Source of the DNA: Erpobdella octoculata
Lineage: Eukaryota; Annelida; Clitellata; Hirudinida; Erpobdellidae
Reading direction: 5' to 3'
Assembly (NCBI GenBank): GCA_963978895.1
Contig: OZ022245.1
Location: 21,162,906 to 21,226,905 of the forward strand
Length of the DNA: 64,000 bases
The position numbers and the translations under genes were made by a program. This document shows, piece after piece, positions 62,701 through 64,000 of the stretch; positions within the stretch are counted from its first letter, which is position 1, and each line of letters opens with the position of its first letter. The notes under the pieces are model-generated. The model saw only the letters and a list, made by a program, of their open reading frames with translations. It made no database searches and was not told the DNA's origin.

Positions 62701-64000
62701 GTTGCATCATTTAGAGGTAAAAAATCATTAATTTATACATGGGCGCTCGCAGGAATTTTTGCAAAGGGACAGGTTTCTTATTTTTTATCTCTCTGCCTCT
62801 TTTCTCATATTCGCTCTCTAATTTCTTTTTACCAATGCTTTTATTAACTCGTCGTCTCTGTTTCTCTGTCTGTTTCAAATCTTGCAATCAATTTTTGAGT
62901 CACTTCCTGACGATAGATTTTTTTCAAATTTTGCATACATGCTCAAAATAGAAGACAATGCAATATTCAATTATTAGTTTTACAATAAGTCAATTAATTT
63001 AGTTAATTTTAATTAATTTCGATATTTCGATATAATTAAGATATTTCGACTTTAATATAAAATAAAAGAGTAATATAAGAAAAAATTGATTGCAAAATTT
63101 GTGTTTTAATTACATATAAGAGCATTGGTTTTAAAAATTCGTTTTTAATTTACTTGTTTTTTCTCAAAGTGGTGTGGGGTCTTGGGGCTCAGTTGAGCCC
63201 CAATTTTTTTTTGAAATTTTTTGTTTAAAATTGGGTATAAAGATTCCGCTATCCTGTCGAGTTGAAATTTAGTAGTTTTATTTGTCGCTGCGAACTTTAC
63301 ATTTTATTAAGTTTTCAAATCGATCCGACAGATTTTGGGTAAATTATAGAAGCTTTGAACTGTTGCTGCAGAGATGACCTCTTGAGGCCTGAAACTGAAA
63401 GCATCATGAAGCACAGACGCGTTACATAGCCGATGTGAGTGTTCATATGGTCAAATCAGAGTCAAATAGTCAAATCATACAGACAATGTTTGTTTTCACT
63501 TATGTCGCATTGCTCTATTGCTTCTTAATTCTGCAACAACAGGTGTAACTACGAATTGAATTGATAAATTCAACTGTATATGCGTGCCGCAGCACTGGAA
63601 TTGAAACGCTGCAAACTAGTAAACAAACGCAAGAATGTTTGTTGTTTCGTTCGCTAAGCCAGCTCTCGGCTGTGTTCCGGAAAATCATCGAAATAGTTTA
63701 ATTTATTTCAAAACGTATAGTTTATTGGAACGTCAAATTAGTGTTCTGCATTTGCATTTAGCTGCAAAAGTGGATAGAAACTTAAATGTTGTTGGTGGTG
63801 GATGTTGAAAACAGTTTAGTTTTTTCATATTGAACAACTAAACTAATTGAATTGAATTTGGGACAAGTAGGTCAAAACTAATCTTCGTTAACATTTTCTA
63901 CCAAAACAATGATTGTTTTTTTTACCTTTTAGTTCACCAGATTTTTTTAATTTGACCAAACATCGACGCGATATGGTTTAAATAAAATTCGGCTCTATTT
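62701..64000. other. Intergenic DNA, no gene seen; short perfect hairpin near 63180
   Basis: ttggggctcagttgagcccc + aa (about 63182-63203) is a 10-bp perfect inverted repeat with a 2-nt loop, followed by a T run. A GC-rich transposon-like end (catgggcgctcgcaggaatt) lies at about 62738. No coding frame is supported to the end of the window. Confidence 0.4.

Overview
This is AT-rich animal (invertebrate) nuclear DNA. The reasons are spliced genes with GT-AG introns and AATAAA signals, three canonical eukaryotic tRNA genes, an Integrator subunit gene, a 28-unit polyubiquitin gene, a rhodopsin-family receptor, and a dense load of animal transposons (hAT, Helitron, MULE-like, LINE) and microsatellites. 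The phylum cannot be fixed from this window; a lophotrochozoan or similar fast-evolving invertebrate fits, but that is inference.

Layout. 0.8-4.7 kb: INTS2 (Integrator complex subunit 2) on the minus strand, three coding exons that join in frame to 1,130 residues. 5-11.7 kb: repeats, including a LINE reverse-transcriptase fragment split by nested insertions, one of them a complete hAT-type element with a perfect 8-bp target duplication. 11.7-19.3 kb: mostly featureless AT-rich DNA, plus a complete 870-bp hAT element and a decayed MULE-type transposase. 19.3 kb: tRNA-Leu(TAG). 19.4-31.1 kb: LINE, Helitron and hAT remnants with long (ATC)n, (GA)n and (AT)n tracts. 31.3 kb: tRNA-His(GTG). 34.2-35.8 kb: a peptide-type GPCR whose first exon probably lies upstream. 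36.5-40.1 kb: a 34-bp minisatellite, a roughly 1.2-kb pentanucleotide satellite ordered in pure variant blocks, and a GGAGT array. 42.1 kb: tRNA-Gln(CTG), minus strand. 43.8-45.1 kb and 60.3-61.5 kb: inverted copies of one modular repeat, flanking the last gene block. 46.0-50.5 kb: a single-exon 1,496-residue protein of an undescribed multidomain type. 53.4-59.8 kb: polyubiquitin. 61.9-62.7 kb: a LINE reverse-transcriptase remnant.

The most unusual item is the 1,496-residue ORF. It combines two N-terminal C2HC-like zinc motifs, a long conserved middle region, a region carrying acidic motifs in the order expected of a FEN1/XPG-type 5' nuclease, and a C-terminal CXC-like cysteine cluster. It may be a domesticated or still mobile element protein. 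The genes do not form one pathway: INTS2 works in snRNA and mRNA 3'-end processing and transcription attenuation, polyubiquitin supplies the ubiquitin pool, and the receptor signals at the membrane. Many long open frames here are only products of microsatellites or of the antisense strand of the ubiquitin repeats. Protein identities come from family sequence knowledge read by eye; no database search was run.
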